Shown here one piece after another: positions 59,720 through 64,000 of a DNA stretch of 64,000 bases. Under the pieces are notes generated by a model. It ran no database searches and was not told the origin of the DNA. It was given only the letters and a program-made list of their open reading frames with translations. The stretch is from Diorhabda sublineata (taxonomy: Eukaryota; Arthropoda; Insecta; Coleoptera; Chrysomelidae), in contig NC_079483.1 in the NCBI RefSeq assembly GCF_026230105.1, forward strand, positions 15,245,312 through 15,309,311, written 5' to 3'. A program made the position numbers and the translations under genes. Every line of letters begins with the position of its first letter. Within the stretch, counting starts at the first letter, position 1.

Positions 59720-62700
59720 CTCAAAATGATCCCCCTTCAAGTTCTACCTCGACCAATATGCTAATTATCGAAATTGTGTTGAAGCGAAAATACCAACCAA
59801 AAATTATTTTCCAGAATTCAAAAATTTTTTAAGTAAAATATGAAAATTAGTGAACTTAACCACCTTCGCCTCTTGCCAACAAACTGCGCTCGGGAGAAAT
59901 ATGCAATTTTTTCTCATTTATTGTACAATACACAATTGTGTGATCCTACTAAATTTAATTTAACAATAATAGCACACGAAGATCCAATTTTTTCAAACAC
60001 TGTAATAAATAATAATAAAATAATAAATGGCTGAATGAATCTTTTGTATCTGAAGAAAAAGATCCAAAAGAGACAACACTGTGGGGGTACATTATTATAT
60101 TCTAATTATTCAATTATTCTATTAAGACTAACTTTAGGCACGTGTCATATGAAATTCATGAATAAGCCAAATAAAAAACGTCATAAAATGATTAATTATA
60201 TCTACTTAGCATTGTAAACTAGCAAATTGCATTTCTTCTTCTCAGTCGTTACAATCAAGATGGTGTTAAATTTGTATCGTTTGTAAACCTCATACTGAAA
60301 AGAAATCGGTTTTCATGATAAATGTGTTTTATTTAGTAGGAGGAAGGAATGACAAAAGAGTGAAGCGAGTGGATCAATTTCGCGAACAAATTAAAATTCA
60401 GTTTTAACACCAATTTCATATTTTTCAAATAACTGTTCTATTTTGAATATACAGTGTCCATTTAGCCACGTAAACCTTCCAGCATTTCCAGATAACTGGC
60501 CCGTCACGTGATCCTTAGAAAAGTACGGACACACGCACTCAGGCAGGTTTAGGTCTTCTTCAACGAAGATATGAGAATTCAAATCGTTCCAGTACACGCA
60601 GTTTCCATATTTTTGTTAGTTGTCTAGTCTAGAACGCCACGTGTCGGCAACAGAGCCCCTGTTTACGAATTTCGGTTACATCTTCCATACTATTGTAAGA
60701 CAGGCGAGACTTTCTAACAATAATATTATGGCTGTGAATTGATGGAGTTCAATATATTTTGTAATGGAAAATGGTAGTAATGAACCTTGTATTTCTACTG
60801 ATATTGAAAAAGTTACTAGAAAGCTATATTAGAATATTACTTTAAAAATTGACTCAGCAGAATGCTATATGTCTTTTGTAGTTTTATTAAGTAAAATTTA
60901 ATACGTTGGAGGAAAATTCAGTGAACCTATTTTTTATTATTAACATTAGCAATAAAAAATAAAAAATATGAAGCTCTACAACTACGTGGATAAGTTTTGT
61001 ATCGTAGAACCAAGGGCGCTGGTCGAAAATGGGGTCGATAGTAATAAATATTTCAAGGTAATATCTTGAGGATAAAAAATTAAGGAGATTCTTCTTAAAA
61101 ATCAAAATCTTTACATTCAGCTTGACAAAAAATAATTCCAAACATAATTTAAATTTTAAAAGATCGAGTTTGCTTCGGGAAAGTTTAAGAAACCTATTTT
61201 TTCAGTTGAGTGTCTTTTATGTGACAAATATGGAAAAAAAGTTGTTTAGAGTAGGACCACCCTTTCCATTATTCCTTTTTCTCATTTTCTTAGCTCTTAT
61301 TAGCTGGAAATGGCTTTTTACGGTAAGATGTACGATAGAATTTGAGTTTCTTATGTAAATAACTAAAATAGAATTAACCTTTGAGAAATTGGTACCGCAC
61401 TTTCGAGCTACAAATATTTTGACGGTTGTTCTAGGTTTTGTTAGGTTTGTTCTATATTGTTCTAAAGCGGCATAGGGCTGAGATTAAAATTTTCCACTGT
61501 TCCACAATATAAATCTCGAAAAATAAATATTTTTTATGAAATTTTAATGGTTTTTCTGGTGTTCTTCTGAATTGTTCCAAAGAAAAATTTACTTTTTGAA
61601 AATTGATTATTATTCGATGATTCAATTCAAACGTTGTACTGCACAGCTCAAAACAGCCTTAATTTTTGCAATAAAAAATTATTTTTTTAAATAGCAATTA
61701 GAACATCCAATAAACTAAATTACGCCGAAAATAAGACATACAGGTGAAACTGATAGAAGCGTCTTGAAAATTTAAAATTATAGTGAATTATTTTGAAGTT
61801 TGGTACATGTTGTTGATTACAAACAAGTCCTCTAATAACTTTTTCCGTATTTACTACAGAAAAGGCACTTTATTGGAGAGAACCATGGATCTTTAGCAAA
61901 ACAGGGCTGGACTCTGGAAATGAAAATTTCATCAATAAATCTTGTATACGAACTGTTATTCCAATAAGAATATTTATTTTATTATAATAGCTCATTCCCG
62001 TTAGAGTAGAAATAATTGATAACTTTTATAGCAGAATTTTATGCTCGTTAACATTCTGAATAACAGAAAAGATCTTCAGGTAAATTTGGAGAAGAAAATC
62101 ACAACAATGCTGCCATTTATTAACATCAAAATGAATGAGATACTAAATCACTTTTATTCAACTATTCCTCCTTGTATAATTAATATTGTTTGCTAGCATT
62201 AACATTTATGGTAGGCTTCGCTACTACTTTATTATAGATATATTCCCGTTAATTTATCTTCTCAGCCCTCAGACGCCAACGCGCTTTGAGAAAGAATAAT
62301 TTGGCATTATTTATATTTATGTTACAAGTTTTCTGGAACAACACAAAATCAATAAGTAAACCGTATAAATGGAAAGGAAGTACCTAAAAATCGAGTAAGC
62401 AAGTCATTCCGTCCCGAACAAGGTGACCGTGACATTGCCTGAATTTTTTAATTCAATATTTCATAGATGCTACTGTAATTTATTATCTTGTCACTGTCGT
62501 ACAAAGACGCAAAAAGTTGTGTCCTTGTAAAAATATTTCATAAAGGTTTTGAACCCAAAGTCATTAGATGACGTTAAATAAAGCTCTGCTAACTAATTAC
62601 AGTAGACAATGGATATTTCTTGCTACAATCAATTTTGACAATATAATCTGGCGTTAGTGTGAATTCCATTCTGCTGGGGATACAATGGCATTTAGATGTA

Positions 62701-62980
62701 TCGGAACGGACATCAAAAGTACCAGCAACGGTTTAATTAAATTTTTAATACAATTGATACGATGCGTAGTGAATATAATATATAATAAACGTTAGGATAT
62801 TTTTGTTAATAAAAACTTTCAATATTTATAACAAATTGAGGTGAGGATCTTCTGAACTAACATCTTATTGCGAGTTATATGTAAAGAAATAAGCTTAAAA
62901 AACACTTAACGTCATAAACTTGTCTGTATCATACCAAAAATTATTGTTAAATCAGTTAAGATTTGGACCAAAATTGCATG
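59720..62980. other. No recognised gene; one unidentified frame in a less AT-rich pocket
   Basis: The minus frame 60391-60597 (68 codons, open upstream for a few more) contains YWNDLNSHIFVEEDLNLPEC, VCPYF, GNAGRFTWLNGHC. Its composition is more protein-like than most frames here, but I know no family. Frames at 59840-60034 and 61122-61358 are unrecognised. No other feature is seen. Confidence 0.35.
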
Positions 62981-62984
62981 AATC

Positions 62985-63400
62985 CAATTAAAATTTCTCG
63001 GACTTCATTGACACGTTTTAAGCAAAATTTATCGGATTTTTTCATTCATAACTGTGGAGAACCCGCCCCGAACAAGGCAAAAACGGTTTTATCAGCTAAA
63101 AAAGTGATTACACTGTTTTTTGGGATAGTCATGTTCTCCAAAAAAGAGGAGTATTACATATCATTGCGTGATAAGGTTAAGGTGGAAATTGTAAAAAGAG
63201 ATCGCACTTTAAGAAAAAGAAAGTGATTTTCCATTAATATAACGCATCTTCTCACACTTCGGTGATGCCCATTGCTAAAATTCTCGAATTGCTCTTCGAA
63301 TTAGTTGACCACCCAGCTAATTCACCACTCCTGGCCTTCAGCGACTTTTTTTGCTTTATTTGAAAGAGAGAGATTATTTGGAAGGTTTAAAAAGGTTGGA
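62985..63400 (+). pseudogene. Mariner transposase relic (middle part)
   Basis: The first frame reads TSLTRFKQNLSDFF and, after a deletion of the first catalytic block, CGEPAPNKAKTVLSAKKVIT, FFGIVM, EEYYISLRDKVKVEIVKRD and LRKRK with a stop near 63226. A second frame continues SVMPIAKILELLFELVDHPA, NSPLLAFSDFFCF. The order GEPAPKKAKT..SAKKVM, YY..LL..LKVEI.KR, AK..EL.FELV.HPPYSPDLAPSDFF is that of mariner transposases. The third catalytic Asp (FSDFF) remains; the first is deleted and the second region is scrambled. Confidence 0.8.
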
Positions 63401-64000
63401 GCATGTATATTTAAAAGGAGACTAGATTGAAAAATAAAAATAGTTGTAGAAAAAATGTTTATTGACACAAGTCAATCACATTTGTAGCCTCACGCTTGTT
63501 GTGATTTTGAACAATAATTTGACGAACCTCACTTATTCGGTTTTTACCAGAATCACCATTGTTTTATCTTTTTTTAGGTTTACAATACCTTTGCTAGTGG
63601 AGCTTCAACTTTGAAAGTAATCAGCTAAAGACAAATCCTTATTCATAGTCAAAGTACTGGTTGAATTTGACTTTAGAAATCAAATATTTAGTTGGTATCA
63701 AGGGTACTAAGTAGATGATTATAGCCTAAGAGCGACAGTCTTCTTGGAGTATATATATATTGTTGTGCTTAGTTCATGAAATCATAATTGCCCTTGGAGA
63801 CGAATTGTAAGTCAACTTATGACCCTTAGGTGAAGATCATTTATACCACACATAACGTGTATATTATTTACATAAATAAAACCCTATATTCATCCAACTT
63901 CAACTAAAAACATAGGAAATAAGTTTTTATTTCATCAACATCTCACTAACAATGATTTATAAAAGTTGAGGAATATTTGATATAAACATTAATAGTGCCA
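63401..64000. other. No recognisable gene
   Basis: AT-rich end of the window; nothing supported. Confidence 0.45.

Overview
This window looks like AT-rich nuclear DNA from an insect (an arthropod at the least). The reasons are short (CCTAA)n/(TTAGG)n tracts, the telomere unit of most insects, and a dense layer of relics of element families typical of insect genomes: several mariner lineages, Tc1-like elements, hAT, a tyrosine-recombinase (KIAA1958/Crypton-like) element, non-LTR retrotransposons, a solo LTR, and short foldback elements ending in TACAGGGTG. Nothing suggests a bacterium, plasmid or virus. No intact host gene was recognised. The longest open frames are about 110 codons, and nearly every one I could identify is a broken piece of a mobile-element protein. 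The species cannot be named from this sequence.

Layout. 0-1.4 kb: a frameshifted relic of a multi-copy arthropod protein family, running off the left edge. 3.8-4.2 kb: a solo LTR with a 4-bp target duplication. 6.5-12.6 kb: a doubtful Tc1-like relic and two mariner relics, one with its catalytic core deleted. 13.5-15.1 kb: a cluster of TACAGGGTG-ended elements. 16-18.6 kb: a small transposase fragment and two LINE fragments (RNase H; distal ORF2). 19.1-20.2 kb: a deleted tyrosine-recombinase element bounded by 12-bp inverted repeats, next to a long palindrome. 21.6-22.6 kb: mariner. 24.4-25.1 kb: a DDE transposase relic. 25.6-26.3 kb: a degenerate tandem repeat of about 260 bp. 26.8-27.3 kb: a tRNA-like (SINE-type) segment followed by a foldback repeat with a hammerhead-like core. 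28.2-30 kb: a mariner fragment, a LINE tail and a possible piggyBac piece. 31-32 kb: a nearly full-length but dead Tc1/mariner-superfamily transposase.

35.6-36.3 kb: a large inverted-arm TACAGGGTG element, with a second family member at 40.06 kb. 36.95-37.64 kb: a foldback element carrying the largest CCTAA tract. 37.87-39.02 kb: a very homogeneous 129-bp satellite whose copies alternate in a 258-bp higher-order pattern. 41.4-45.6 kb: two mariner fragments and further copies of the hammerhead-like foldback. 47.5-48.1 kb: a relic of a second unnamed multi-copy protein family. 49.4-50.4 kb: transposase head and tail fragments lying convergently. 52-53.4 kb: a candidate pogo-like remnant and a LINE tail. 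57-58.3 kb: a hAT relic. 59.1-59.7 kb: a LINE reverse-transcriptase relic with a 173-bp tandem duplication. 63-63.4 kb: a further mariner relic.

There is no operon or pathway. The window reads as intergenic or intronic repeat-rich DNA built by successive insertion, internal deletion and decay. The most unusual structures are the satellite with its higher-order pattern, the foldback repeats with hammerhead-like cores, and the recombinase remnant beside its palindrome. Protein-family calls rest on recalled motif similarity, not on searches.
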